The notes below the pieces were generated by a model. That model made no database searches, was not told the origin of the DNA, and saw nothing but the letters and a program-made list of their open reading frames with translations. The translations under genes and the position numbers were made by a program. Source: Oscillospiraceae bacterium (GTDB taxonomy: Bacteria; Bacillota; Clostridia; Oscillospirales; Oscillospiraceae). Taken from it: a stretch of DNA of 64,000 bases. Location of the stretch: assembly GCA_902775355.1 (NCBI GenBank), contig CACYLY010000001.1, forward strand, positions 1 through 64,000, read 5' to 3'. Position 1 is the first letter of the stretch, and each line of letters opens with the position of its first letter. This document shows, piece after piece, positions 1-7,805 of this stretch.

Positions 1-192
1 CTGTTCCTCCGTTTTTTCGACCGCTGCGGAAATTGCGCCCTCGCTTCTTCTGCCACCGGCAGCGCGAGGCCGCAATCCCCCCGCTGGGGGAAGGACCCGC
101 GCACGGGCCGCTGATCTGCGCCGACGCTCATCCTCTGCCGTACTGCCGCGAAACGGGACGGGCTCTCCTTGACCAACAGATAACAACGCAGA

Positions 193-245
193 AAAAGAGC
201 GCTTTTCTGGCTTGACTGGCCGCGGAAGCCGCTCTTTGTTTTTGC
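193..245. terminator. Rho-independent terminator
   Basis: Inverted repeat AAAGAGCG / CGCTCTTT, extended by CTT/AAG pairing with one bulge, followed by gtttttg. It probably ends transcription of a gene left of the window. Confidence 0.55.
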
Positions 246-365
246 CGTAACAAGCCGAAACCGATCTGTAACTTTTTTATACGAAATAGAAACTAAAATG
301 TCAGGAAAGATTTGATTTAACATACATTTTACAACTTTTTTGGGTACTTTTCCTACAAAAAAGTG

Positions 366-394
366 TGGAAATTCTGTGAACGCTATGGTATACT
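366..394 (+). promoter_or_regulatory. Promoter of the NUDIX gene
   Basis: Extended -10 (TGG then TATACT, 389-394) with a weak -35 TGGAAA (366-371) at 17 bp spacing, about 75 bp before the start codon. The surrounding 240-400 is much more AT-rich than the genes. Confidence 0.5.
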
Positions 395-470
395 CAGAAT
401 ACACCAATTATGTAAATCATTTTCATTATGGACCCTCGATCGGGGCCCGGTGAGAAGAAGGCGAGGAGCC

Positions 471-1010
471 ATGGACTTTACGGAAAAGCGCATCGACGGG
501 GAAGAGAAATACAAGGGCGTGATCGTCCGCGTCCGGCTGGACCGGGTGCAGCTCTGCGACGGGAAGATGACCAAACGCGAAGTGGTGGAGCATCCCGGCG
601 GCGTGTGCATCCTGCCCGTGGACCCGGAGGGGAACTGCACCATGGTGCGGCAGTTCCGCTACCCCTTCGGCCAGATGCTGCTGGAGGCCCCCGCCGGCAA
701 GCTGGAATACGGCGAGGATCCCCTGGAATGCGCGGTGCGGGAGCTCTCGGAGGAGACGGGATTTCAGGCCGACGAGTTGATCCCCATGGGCTCCATGTGC
801 ACCTCCCCCGGCTTTTCCACCGAACGGCTCTACCTCTACCTGGCCCTGGGCCTGCACCCGGGCAAGAGCCATCCGGACGAGGGGGAATTCCTGAACACGG
901 AGAAGATCCCGCTGGCGAAGCTGGTGGAAATGGTCATGAATAATGAGATCGACGACGGGAAGACCATCGCGGCGATCCTGAAGGCGGAGAAGATCCTGGC
1001 CGCCCGCTGA
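471..1010 (+). CDS. NUDIX hydrolase, ADP-ribose pyrophosphatase type
   Basis: This is a 179-residue NUDIX hydrolase. The complete NUDIX box (G-x5-E-x7-REUxEExGU) runs from G76 to F98, with the catalytic helix REL-EE at 90-95. The upstream residues (HPGGVCILPVD, then VRQFRYP) are typical of ADP-sugar pyrophosphatases of the NudF/YqkG type, which split ADP-ribose into AMP and ribose-5-phosphate. The start at 471 was chosen because a GGCGAGGAG site lies just before it; a longer open frame from 363 has no such site and runs through the promoter. The gene appears monocistronic, since murA has its own promoter 35 bp downstream. The exact substrate is inferred from the family. Confidence 0.85.
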   Translation: MDFTEKRIDGEEKYKGVIVRVRLDRVQLCDGKMTKREVVEHPGGVCILPVDPEGNCTMVRQFRYPFGQMLLEAPAGKLEYGEDPLECAVRELSEETGFQADELIPMGSMCTSPGFSTERLYLYLALGLHPGKSHPDEGEFLNTEKIPLAKLVEMVMNNEIDDGKTIAAILKAEKILAAR

Positions 1011-1042
1011 AGGCGGCTTCAGGGATGCAAAGCAGAAAAGCC

Positions 1043-1071
1043 TTGCAATTTGACACAATATCTGGTATAAA
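1043..1071 (+). promoter_or_regulatory. Promoter of murA-walJ
   Basis: TTGCAA (1043-1048), 17 bp spacer, TATAAA (1066-1071) preceded by an extended TGG. An overlapping TTGACA at 1050-1055 would pair with TATGAA at 1072 with 16 bp spacing. Confidence 0.6.
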
Positions 1072-1127
1072 TATGAACTGGTGTTCCCCAAGCCGGGGAA
1101 GGCCTATCAGTTTGGAAGGTGCTACAC

Positions 1128-2432
1128 GTGGAAAAATATCGTATTAACGGCGGCAAAGCCCTCCGCGGCCAGGTGGAGATCAGCGGCGCGAAAAACGCGG
1201 CTGTGGCCATCATCCCCGCGGCTCTTCTGGTGGAAGGCGTGTGCCGCATTGAAAATATCCCCCAGATCAGCGACACCGACATGCTCTTGACCATCCTGGC
1301 GGAGCTGGGAGCCAAGGTCAGCTATATCAACAAGTCCACCATTGAGATCGACTGCACTCACGCCCGCTATCAGGACGCGCCTTACGACCTGATGCGGAAG
1401 ATCCGTGCGTCCTACTATCTCATCGGCTCCATGCTGGGCCGCTTCGGCAGCGCCAAGACCACCATGCCCGGCGGCTGCAACTTCGGTGTGCGCCCCATCG
1501 ACCAGCACATCAAGGGCATGACCGCCCTGGGCGCCACCATCGACGTGAAGAACGGCTTCATTTATGCCGACGCTGCCGGCGGCCGTCTCCGGGGCGCCCG
1601 GATCTATCTGGACAAGGTCTCCGTGGGCGCCACCATGAACATTATGATGGCGGCGGTCCTGGCCTCCGGGCGGACCATTATCGAGAACGCGGCCAGAGAG
1701 CCCCACATCGTGGACCTGGCCAACTTCCTCAACTCCATGGGCGCGGACGTGCGCGGCGCCGGTACCGACACCATCAAGGTCAACGGCGTGGATAAGCTCC
1801 ACGGCGGGTCCTACAGCATCATTCCCGACCAGATCGAGGCCGGCACCTATATGGTCGCCGCCGCGGCCACAGGCGGGGAAGTGCTGGTGACCAACGTGAT
1901 CCCCAAGCACCTGGAGTGCATCAGCGCCAAGCTCCGCGAGACCGGCACCATCGTGCAGGAGTACGAGGATTCCGTGCTGGTGAAGGGCGCTAGCAACCTG
2001 CGCCGGGTGAACATCAAGACCATGCCCTATCCCGGCTTTCCCACGGACATGCAGCCCCAGATGGGCGCGCTGCTCTGTCTGGCGAGAGGCACCTCCGTCA
2101 TCACCGAGGGCATCTACGACAATCGCTTCAAGTACGTCAACGAACTGCGCAAGATGGGCGCGGAGATCCAGGTGGACGGGCGCATCGCCATCATTGAGGG
2201 CGGCCGCCGTCTCACCGGCGCCAAGGTCCTGGCCTGCGACCTGCGGGCCGGCGCCGCCATGGTGATCGCGGGGCTCTGCGCCGCCGGCGTCACCGAGGTG
2301 GAGGATATCCACTATATCGAGCGCGGCTATGAAAACTTTGTGGGCAAGCTTCAGGCTCTGGGGGCGGACATCGAGATGGTGGACCCTACTGAGACGGGGG
2401 AGCTCTGTGACAAGATCATCTCCCTGGGCTGA
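1128..2432 (+). CDS. murA: UDP-N-acetylglucosamine 1-carboxyvinyltransferase (first copy)
   Basis: MurA transfers enolpyruvate from PEP to UDP-GlcNAc, the first committed step of peptidoglycan synthesis, in the cytoplasm. The 434-residue protein has the family length. The substrate Lys-Asn pair (SGAKNAA), the active-site cysteine in GGCNFGVRPID (about residue 117, the fosfomycin target), YPGFPTD, DLRAGAA and ERGYENF are all present, so it should be active. I chose GTG 1128 because GGAAGG lies 8 nt upstream and the product then begins with the typical MEKY-INGG; GTG 1119 is in frame but lies within that site. The stop overlaps the walJ start by one base. A second murA lies at 36657. Confidence 0.95.
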   Translation: MEKYRINGGKALRGQVEISGAKNAAVAIIPAALLVEGVCRIENIPQISDTDMLLTILAELGAKVSYINKSTIEIDCTHARYQDAPYDLMRKIRASYYLIGSMLGRFGSAKTTMPGGCNFGVRPIDQHIKGMTALGATIDVKNGFIYADAAGGRLRGARIYLDKVSVGATMNIMMAAVLASGRTIIENAAREPHIVDLANFLNSMGADVRGAGTDTIKVNGVDKLHGGSYSIIPDQIEAGTYMVAAAATGGEVLVTNVIPKHLECISAKLRETGTIVQEYEDSVLVKGASNLRRVNIKTMPYPGFPTDMQPQMGALLCLARGTSVITEGIYDNRFKYVNELRKMGAEIQVDGRIAIIEGGRRLTGAKVLACDLRAGAAMVIAGLCAAGVTEVEDIHYIERGYENFVGKLQALGADIEMVDPTETGELCDKIISLG

Positions 2433-3202
2433 TGCGGATCCATGTGTTTGCCAGCGGCTCCTCCGGGAACTGCCTGCTAGTGGAGGACGGCGAGAATCGC
2501 CTCCTGATCGACGCGGGCATCTCCAGGCGCCGTGTGACCGCGGCCCTCAACAGCCTGGGCTGCGCAATGGAACAAATCGGCGGAGTGCTCATTACCCATG
2601 AGCACTCCGATCATATTTCCGGGCTGGAGAGCCTGGTGAAGGGACGGAGGATCCCCGTCCTCGCGCCGCATACCGTGGCGGCGCGGCTGGAGGGGGCGCT
2701 GCCGTCCCTGTCCGAGCAGCTGCGGGTGATCCCGACGGGGGAGCCCTTTTCTTTTGGCGCTCTGCAGATCACAGCCTTTCACACCTCCCACGACACCGAC
2801 GAGAGCGTGGGCTATCGGATCGAAGGCAGCGGCGTCTACGCCCACGCCACGGACACCGGCTGCGTCACCGGGGAAATGCGCCGCTTCCTCCGTGGAGCGG
2901 ACACGGTGCTGCTGGAGTCCAACCACGACGAGGACATGCTGCGCTATGGGCCGTACCCCTTCTATCTGAAAAAACGCATCCTGTCCGCCCGGGGCCACCT
3001 CTCCAACGCGGATTGCGCGGCATTTGCCCGGGAGCTGGCGGAGAGCGGGACCAGGCAGATCATCCTTGCCCACCTGAGCCGGGAGAACAATACCCCCGAG
3101 AAGGCCATGGCCGAGGCGGAGCGGGCCCTGGCGGGGCTGCCCGCGGCGCTGTTCTGCGCCCCGGTGCTGGGCTGTCTCACGGTGGAGATCATGAGTCTGT
3201 AG
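2432..3202 (+). CDS. MBL-fold metallohydrolase, WalJ/YycJ-like
   Basis: This 256-residue metallo-beta-lactamase-fold protein has the metal-binding motif HEHSDH at 56-61, an N-terminal FASGSSGNC segment typical of the YycJ/WalJ group, and later HTSHDTDES and LAHLSRENN segments that supply further metal ligands. In Firmicutes WalJ is linked to cell-wall and division control through the WalRK system and may be a 5'-3' exonuclease; no walRK is nearby, so this role is inferred from family. ATG 2432 overlaps the murA stop, indicating translational coupling. The TAG stop lies inside the first unit of a heptamer repeat (3199-3226). Confidence 0.8.
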   Translation: MRIHVFASGSSGNCLLVEDGENRLLIDAGISRRRVTAALNSLGCAMEQIGGVLITHEHSDHISGLESLVKGRRIPVLAPHTVAARLEGALPSLSEQLRVIPTGEPFSFGALQITAFHTSHDTDESVGYRIEGSGVYAHATDTGCVTGEMRRFLRGADTVLLESNHDEDMLRYGPYPFYLKKRILSARGHLSNADCAAFARELAESGTRQIILAHLSRENNTPEKAMAEAERALAGLPAALFCAPVLGCLTVEIMSL

Positions 3203-3226
3203 TTCGTAGATCGTAGTTCGTAGTTC
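3199..3226 (+). repeat. Heptamer tandem repeat (GTAGTTC)4 overlapping the walJ stop
   Basis: Four units, GTAGTTC, GTAGATC, GTAGTTC, GTAGTTC. The walJ stop codon TAG (3200-3202) is part of the first unit, and TAG recurs every 7 bases so it appears in all three frames. Confidence 0.85.
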
Positions 3227-3235
3227 GTACAATGG

Positions 3236-3275
3236 AAACGGATCCTCCGGATTCTTCGGGGGATCCGTTTTATGT
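3236..3275 (+). terminator. Terminator after murA-walJ
   Basis: Hairpin AACGGATCC ... GGATCCGTTTT with a short TTC-containing loop, followed by T-rich sequence. Confidence 0.7.
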
Positions 3276-3666
3276 GGGCGACAGCGGTTGTTTTATGTTT
3301 TGGATTCGCGGGCAAAGCGCGTCGAAGGAGCTTTTCCCGTAGCGCCGGGCATTGCCCGGCGTATCCCCGCGAGAGACGGCGGGCGACCAAAGGTCGCCCC
3401 TACGGGCGCGGGACGGACTGTGGGTGAGAGACGGCGGGCTGCCGAGGAGCCCATGGCCGGGCCCCTACAGCGAAAAGGCCCCCTTGCGTCAAGGGGGCAT
3501 CCCGACGCGCGAGAAACGTGCGACGTTCCAAGCTTGCTGTCGCGCGAGCTTGCGAGTGTGACTGGGGGATAAGTCCTGCAAGTTTCTGCGGAATGGTATC
3601 CCCCCGCCCCAGTGTGCGCACTGGGGCACCCCCCTTTAGGCAAGGGGGGCAGGGCGCGGATCTGCG

Positions 3667-3812
3667 GGAGGGGATCGTCCCTGCGGGGCGCGTCTGCCGC
3701 TTGCAAAGACGGCGGGATTCTGGTATATTTTTCTTGCAAAGGCTGACGCCTAGCCCCGCCGGGGGAAGGACAGGCCGGGCCGCCGAGGAGCCCATGGCCG
3801 GGCCCCTACAAC
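3667..3812 (+). repeat. Direct repeat, copy 1 of 2
   Basis: Block of about 145 bp repeated 265 bp downstream (3932-4074) with scattered mismatches. It includes tgccgcttgcaaag, a ggcgggattctggtatatt core and a gccgggggaaggaca segment. The CTGGTATATT piece looks like an extended -10. Confidence 0.8.
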
Positions 3813-3862
3813 GCGGGGAATGGAACGTCGGCGCTCTCTACCTCCCCTGTGCAAGGGGAGGT

Positions 3863-3894
3863 GTCGTCCGCCGATCCCCCGCGAGGCGGATGAC
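3863..3894. repeat. REP-like hairpin
   Basis: Imperfect palindrome TCGTCCGCC ... GGCGGATGAC with a 12-nt centre. The same unit occurs at 10024-10055 and, inverted, at 13241-13272, always between genes. Confidence 0.75.
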
Positions 3895-3931
3895 GGAGGG
3901 GTTGTCCGTCTCGTTTCGGCGCGGATCGGAG

Positions 3932-4074
3932 GGAGGGGATCGCCCTTGCGGGGGCGCGTCTGCCGCTTGCAAAGGCGGCGGGATTCTGGTATATTTTTCT
4001 TGCAAAGGCTGCCGCCTTCCTCCGCCGGGGGAAGGACAGGCCAGGCCGCCGGGGCACCCGTGGCCGGGCCCCTG
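3932..4074 (+). repeat. Direct repeat, copy 2 of 2
   Basis: Second copy of the block at 3667-3812; it ends about 40 bp before the rlmH start, so its CTGGTATATT element is placed where it could drive rlmH. Confidence 0.8.
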
Positions 4075-4113
4075 CGGATTTCGCGGCAAGCCCTGACGAA
4101 AGGAGCCCTTTGT

Positions 4114-4596
4114 ATGCTTTCCGTCAAATTCATCTGTTTGGGCAAAATGAAGGAGCGCTTTTATCTGGACGCTTTTGCCGAATATCGCAAGCGGCTGGGA
4201 GCCTACTGCAATCTGGAGCTGACGGAGATCGGCGAGCAGCGCCTGCCGGAGAAGCCCTCCCGGGCGGAAATCGACGCCGCCCTGGAGCGGGAGGCTGGGG
4301 AGATCCTGAAATCCATCCCGGCGGACGCCTATGTGGCCGCCCTGTGCGTGGAGGGGAAAGAGCAGCCAAGCGAGTTTATGGCCGAGCTGGTGGAGGGAAG
4401 AGAGAATTCCGGCAAGCCAAAGCTCTGTTTTGTGGTGGGAGGCTCTTACGGGCTGGCAGAAACTGTAAAAAACCGGGCGGATTTCCGCCTGAGCATGAGT
4501 AAAATGACATTTCCTCATCATTTGGCAAGAATAATGCTTGCAGAACAGCTCTATCGGGGGTATAAAATAAGAGAAGGATCCCGTTATCACAAATGA
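4114..4596 (+). CDS. rlmH: 23S rRNA (pseudouridine1915-N3)-methyltransferase
   Basis: RlmH is a SPOUT-class methyltransferase that methylates pseudouridine 1915 of 23S rRNA in helix 69 of assembled ribosomes, using SAM. The 160-residue length matches the family (159-160). The SAM-binding knot is visible as FVVGGSYG, followed by LSMSKMTFPHHLARIMLAEQLYRGYKI and the conserved C-terminal YHK. ATG 4114 has AAAGGAG upstream; the longer upstream frame runs into the intergenic repeats and is not coding. The next gene starts 14 bp beyond the stop. Confidence 0.95.
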   Translation: MLSVKFICLGKMKERFYLDAFAEYRKRLGAYCNLELTEIGEQRLPEKPSRAEIDAALEREAGEILKSIPADAYVAALCVEGKEQPSEFMAELVEGRENSGKPKLCFVVGGSYGLAETVKNRADFRLSMSKMTFPHHLARIMLAEQLYRGYKIREGSRYHK

Positions 4597-4610
4597 AGGA
4601 GCGCTTCTGT

Positions 4611-4925
4611 ATGGAAGGACCGAAAATCGAGTGGGGCCGGGTGGACTGGACAGCCGTGTCAGACAACTGGCCCAGAGGCGAGGACGGCGCGCCCGTGCCG
4701 CCGCGCTATTTCTGCCACCGCAGCTGCGTGGATATGTCGGACCGGCTTCTGGTGAACATGCTGGAGGCTTACGGCATCCCCTGTCTCTGCCTGGACCCCG
4801 GCAACGGGGGCTTTGCCCGCGTGGTGATGGGCATGAGCGGACAGGGTGTGGATATCTATGTACCCGAAAATCTGTATGACGATGCAGTAGCATTATCAAA
4901 GGAGGAGAATAATGAGGAACTTTAA
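4611..4925 (+). CDS. Putative signal-transducing protein, DUF2007-like
   Basis: A 104-residue protein. The central part (SDRLLVNMLEAYGIPCLCLDPGNGG, then VDIYVPENLYDDAVAL) resembles DUF2007, a small ferredoxin-like fold known mainly as a predicted signalling or regulatory module. ATG 4611 was preferred because AAGGAG lies nine bases upstream; ATG 4593, overlapping the rlmH stop, would add six residues. Its end overlaps the next gene by 14 bp, so rlmH, this gene and the phosphohexomutase probably form one operon. Function is not established. Confidence 0.7.
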   Translation: MEGPKIEWGRVDWTAVSDNWPRGEDGAPVPPRYFCHRSCVDMSDRLLVNMLEAYGIPCLCLDPGNGGFARVVMGMSGQGVDIYVPENLYDDAVALSKEENNEEL

Positions 4926-6639
4926 GGAAGAGTACCAGCGCTGGCTGGACAGCCCCGCCCTCAGCGACGCGGAATGGAAGGAACTGGACGCCATCCGCGA
5001 CGACGAGAAGGAGATCGAGAGCCGTTTCTTCGCCCCCCTGGAGTTCGGGACCGCAGGCCTGCGCGGCACCATGAAGGTAGGCCTGCATCACATGAACGTG
5101 CATGTGATCCGCTGGGCCACCCAGGCCTTTGCCAACGTCATCGCCGCCGAGGGCGAGGAGGCCAAGGTCAAGGGCATCGCCATCGCCCACGATTGCCGCC
5201 TCAACGGCGAGGATTTCGCCCGGGAGGCCGCCTGCGTCATGGCGGGCAACGGCATCCACGTCCGCATTTTCGACGCGCTGCGCCCCACCCCGGAGCTGAG
5301 CTTTGCCGTGCGGCACTACGGCTGCACCGCGGGCCTGAACGTCACTGCCAGCCACAACCCCAAGGAGTATAACGGCTATAAGGTCTACTGGTCCGACGGC
5401 GCCCAGCTGCCGCCCCAGCATGCCGAGGCCATCGCCCGCCAGATGGAGGCCATCGACATCTTCACCGGCTTCAAGACCTGCGATTTTGACGAGGCTGTCG
5501 CCAAGGGCCTGATTGAGATCATCGGCGAGGAGACCGACGAGGCCTTCCTGCAGAACGTGCTGGCCCAGGCCATCGACACCGAGGCTGTGAAGCAGGCGGC
5601 GGACGATCTGAAGATCGTGTACACGCCCTTCCACGGCTGCGGCTACAAGCTGGTGCCCGAGGCCCTGAAGCGCCTGGGCATCAAGCATCTCTTCCCCGTG
5701 CCCGAGCAGATGGTCATCGACGGCAATTTCCCCACGGTGGTCTCCCCCAACCCGGAGAATCCCGAGGGCTTCTATCTGGCCGTGGATCTGGCCAAGAAGG
5801 TGGGCAGCGATCTGATCATCGGCACCGACCCGGACTCTGACCGGATCGGCACCATGGTGCGCTGCGGCGACGATTACGTGACCATCACCGGCAACCAGAT
5901 GGGCGTGCTGCTGCTGGACTACATCATCCAGGCCCGCAAGGCCACCGGCAAGCTCCCGGCCAACGCCGGCGCCGTGGCCAGCATCGTCACCACCGGCATG
6001 GCCCGCACCGTCTGCCAGGCCAACGGCGTCCATTTTGAGGACACCTTTACCGGCTTCAAGTTCATGGCCGAGCGGGTCGCCTCCTGGGAGGCCGCCGGTT
6101 CTTACCAGTACATCTTCGCCTATGAGGAGAGCTACGGCTACATGGTGGGCGACTACGTCCGGGACAAGGACGCCGTCACCGCCTCCATGATGGTGGCCGA
6201 GATGGCCGCACACTACGCCCTGAAGGGCATGACCCTGCTGGACGCCATGAACGCCCTGTACGAGAAATACGGCTGGTTTGCCGAGAAGACCGTGAACCTG
6301 GTGATGCCCGGTCTGGAGGGCATGGCCAAGATGAAGGCCATCATGGACGACTTCCGCGCCAACCCGCCCGAGGAGATCGCCGGCGAGGCGGTGCTGCGTC
6401 TGCGGGACTATCTGGACGGCAGCATCGACGTCAAGGGCCTGGGCAAGGTGGACAGGACGCCCTTCTTCGGCTCCAACGTGCTGTACTTCGAGCTGGCCGA
6501 CGGCTCCAGCTTCATCGTGCGTCCCTCCGGCACCGAGCCCAAGATCAAGGTCTATCTGCTGGTGCGCGGCAAGAACGCGGAGGACTGCGCCGCCAAGGTG
6601 GAGAAGTATAAGGAATTCACCGAGGCGATCGGAAAGTGA
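4912..6639 (+). CDS. Alpha-phosphohexomutase (phosphoglucomutase/phosphomannomutase)
   Basis: A 575-residue alpha-D-phosphohexomutase of the PgcA type, interconverting hexose 1- and 6-phosphates and so feeding nucleotide-sugar synthesis. The phosphoserine loop TASHNPKEYNGYK (Ser147), metal loop GTDPDSDRIG (Asp306, 308, 310), sugar-binding stretch FAYEESYGY (402-410) and C-terminal phosphate-binding RPSGTEPKIKVYL are all intact. The start has an ideal AAAGGAGGAG site inside the end of the preceding gene. Length and the EESYG motif favour the phosphoglucomutase/pentomutase group over MurB-type phosphoglucosamine mutase; substrate preference cannot be read from sequence. Confidence 0.9.
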   Translation: MRNFKEEYQRWLDSPALSDAEWKELDAIRDDEKEIESRFFAPLEFGTAGLRGTMKVGLHHMNVHVIRWATQAFANVIAAEGEEAKVKGIAIAHDCRLNGEDFAREAACVMAGNGIHVRIFDALRPTPELSFAVRHYGCTAGLNVTASHNPKEYNGYKVYWSDGAQLPPQHAEAIARQMEAIDIFTGFKTCDFDEAVAKGLIEIIGEETDEAFLQNVLAQAIDTEAVKQAADDLKIVYTPFHGCGYKLVPEALKRLGIKHLFPVPEQMVIDGNFPTVVSPNPENPEGFYLAVDLAKKVGSDLIIGTDPDSDRIGTMVRCGDDYVTITGNQMGVLLLDYIIQARKATGKLPANAGAVASIVTTGMARTVCQANGVHFEDTFTGFKFMAERVASWEAAGSYQYIFAYEESYGYMVGDYVRDKDAVTASMMVAEMAAHYALKGMTLLDAMNALYEKYGWFAEKTVNLVMPGLEGMAKMKAIMDDFRANPPEEIAGEAVLRLRDYLDGSIDVKGLGKVDRTPFFGSNVLYFELADGSSFIVRPSGTEPKIKVYLLVRGKNAEDCAAKVEKYKEFTEAIGK

Positions 6640-7178
6640 AAAAGCTGCTGCAGCTCTTCCTCGCCTTTGCGAGAGTTGGCGTGATGACCTTCGGCGGCGG
6701 CTACGCCATGATCCCCATCCTGGAGCGGGAGATCGTGGATCGCCACGGCTGGGCCTCCAACGAGGAGCTGATGGACTACTACGCGGTGGGGCAGTGCACC
6801 CCAGGCGTCATCGCGGTAAACACCGCCACCTTCATCGGCTATAAGGTGGCAGGCACGGTGGGCGGCATCGCGGCCACCCTGGGCGTGGTGTTCCCGTCCC
6901 TGGTCATCATCACGGTCATCGCCGGCGTGCTGACCCATTTTGCGGACATTCCCCAGGTAAAGAGCGCCTTCGCCGCCATCCGGGTCTGCGTGTGCGTGCT
7001 GATCTTCAACGCCGTGCTGAAGCTCTGGAAGGGCGCGGTGAAGGACAAGGGGGCCCTGGTCCTGTTCCTGCTGGTCTTCGGGCTCTCCATCTTCCTGGAC
7101 ATTTCCCCGGTGTTCTACGTGCTCTTCTGCGCGCTGGCCGGCATCCTTCTGACCAGATGGGGGGTGCGGAGCAAATGA
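6636..7178 (+). CDS. Chromate transporter-type membrane protein, first half
   Basis: A 180-residue CHR-family membrane protein with the FGGGYAMIPILEREIV and QCTPGVIAVNTATFIGY motifs and about five hydrophobic segments. In the short-chain CHR type the transporter is made of two homologous halves encoded by adjacent genes; the second half follows immediately. The family exports chromate in some bacteria, but in anaerobic Firmicutes the true substrate is usually unknown. GTG 6636 overlaps the phosphohexomutase stop by four bases, so it sits in that operon. Confidence 0.85.
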   Translation: MKKLLQLFLAFARVGVMTFGGGYAMIPILEREIVDRHGWASNEELMDYYAVGQCTPGVIAVNTATFIGYKVAGTVGGIAATLGVVFPSLVIITVIAGVLTHFADIPQVKSAFAAIRVCVCVLIFNAVLKLWKGAVKDKGALVLFLLVFGLSIFLDISPVFYVLFCALAGILLTRWGVRSK

Positions 7179-7750
7179 TCCTGCTGCGACTGTTCTGGGA
7201 GTTTTTCAAGACCGGCCTCTTCGCCGTGGGCGGCGGGATGGCGACCCTGCCCTTCCTCTACGACATGGCGGAAAAAACCGGCTGGTTCACCGCAGCCCAG
7301 CTGGCGGACATGATCGCCGTGTCCGAGTCCACCCCGGGCCCCATCGGCGTCAACATGGCCACCTATGTGGGCTTCCACACCGCCGGGATCCCCGGCGCCG
7401 TCATCGCCACCCTGGGTCTTATCACCCCGGAGATCATCATCATCCTGATCATCGCCCGGGTGCTGCAGAAGTTCCGGCAGAACAAGACGGTGGACGCCGC
7501 CTTCTACGGGCTGCGCCCCTGCTCCGTGGGCCTGATCGCCGCGGCGGGACTGCTGGTGGTGAAGGTCGCCATGTTCTGCTTCGACAAATATGAGCAGAGC
7601 GGGGTTTTTATCGATCTCTTCAACTGGAAGGCCCTGATCCTGGCGGCGGTGCTGCTGATCCTGACCCGCTGGGTGAAGCCCCTGAAAAAGCTGCACCCCA
7701 TCTTCTTCATCCTGGGCTCCGCCCTGATCGGCGTGGTATTCTCATTTTAA
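7175..7750 (+). CDS. Chromate transporter-type membrane protein, second half
   Basis: The partner half, 191 residues, with GGGMATLPFLYDM, SESTPGPIGVNMATYVG and about five membrane segments. ATG 7175 overlaps the stop of the first half (ATGA), the standard arrangement for a heteromeric short-chain CHR pair. The gene ends at a strong bidirectional terminator shared with the convergent glycerate kinase. Chromate export is a family label; the physiological anion is not evident here. Confidence 0.85.
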   Translation: MILLRLFWEFFKTGLFAVGGGMATLPFLYDMAEKTGWFTAAQLADMIAVSESTPGPIGVNMATYVGFHTAGIPGAVIATLGLITPEIIIILIIARVLQKFRQNKTVDAAFYGLRPCSVGLIAAAGLLVVKVAMFCFDKYEQSGVFIDLFNWKALILAAVLLILTRWVKPLKKLHPIFFILGSALIGVVFSF

Positions 7751-7753
7751 CTG

Positions 7754-7804
7754 AAACGAATCAAAAAGACGCTTCCCTTTGGGAAGCGTCTTTTTGATTC
7801 GTTT
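7754..7804. terminator. Bidirectional terminator
   Basis: Long near-perfect palindrome (arms of about 24 bp reading AAACGAATCAAAAAGACGC outward to inward, TTT loop) with A-run and T-run on the two sides. It serves both the CHR operon and the convergent glycerate kinase. Confidence 0.9.
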
Positions 7805-7805
7805 T

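Larger units (their letters stand above)
1..470. other. Gene-free left edge: repeat fragment, terminator, promoter
   Basis: No gene could be supported in this stretch. Positions 60-130 carry a GC-rich piece (a C-run, a G-run, then ggaaggac) resembling the intergenic repeat seen again near 3757 and 4028. A terminator lies at 193-245 and the promoter of the NUDIX gene near 366-394. The only open frame (33-215) has no ribosome binding site and no recognisable composition. The end of an upstream gene may lie just outside the window. Confidence 0.5.
3276..4113. repeat. Repeat-filled intergenic region between walJ and rlmH
   Basis: About 0.84 kb without a credible gene. It contains a GTAGCGCCGGGC/GCCCGGCG hairpin (near 3338, again near 53012), a GGGCGACC/GGTCGCCC hairpin (about 3384-3402), the CCAGTG-TGCG-CACTGG hairpin (3609-3624), a REP-like hairpin (3863-3894), and two copies of a block of about 145 bp (3667-3812 and 3932-4074). 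Frames open through it encode low-complexity Arg/Pro/Gly peptides in all directions, as GC-rich palindromes do. Confidence 0.8.

Noticed and set aside
33..215. Short open frame at the left edge
   Set aside because: No ribosome binding site, runs into a terminator and overlaps a repeat fragment.
3288..4096. Several overlapping open frames in the walJ-rlmH gap
   Set aside because: They run through palindromes in all directions, are Arg/Pro/Gly-rich and contain the duplicated block; rlmH has a better start at 4114.
3838..6213. Long minus-strand open frame under rlmH and the phosphohexomutase
   Set aside because: Antisense shadow; the His/Gly/Ala-rich translation has no domain signal.
6636..7750. 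Frameshifted single chromate transporter gene
   Set aside because: Two half-length genes with overlapping start and stop are the normal short-chain form of this family; both halves have complete motifs.
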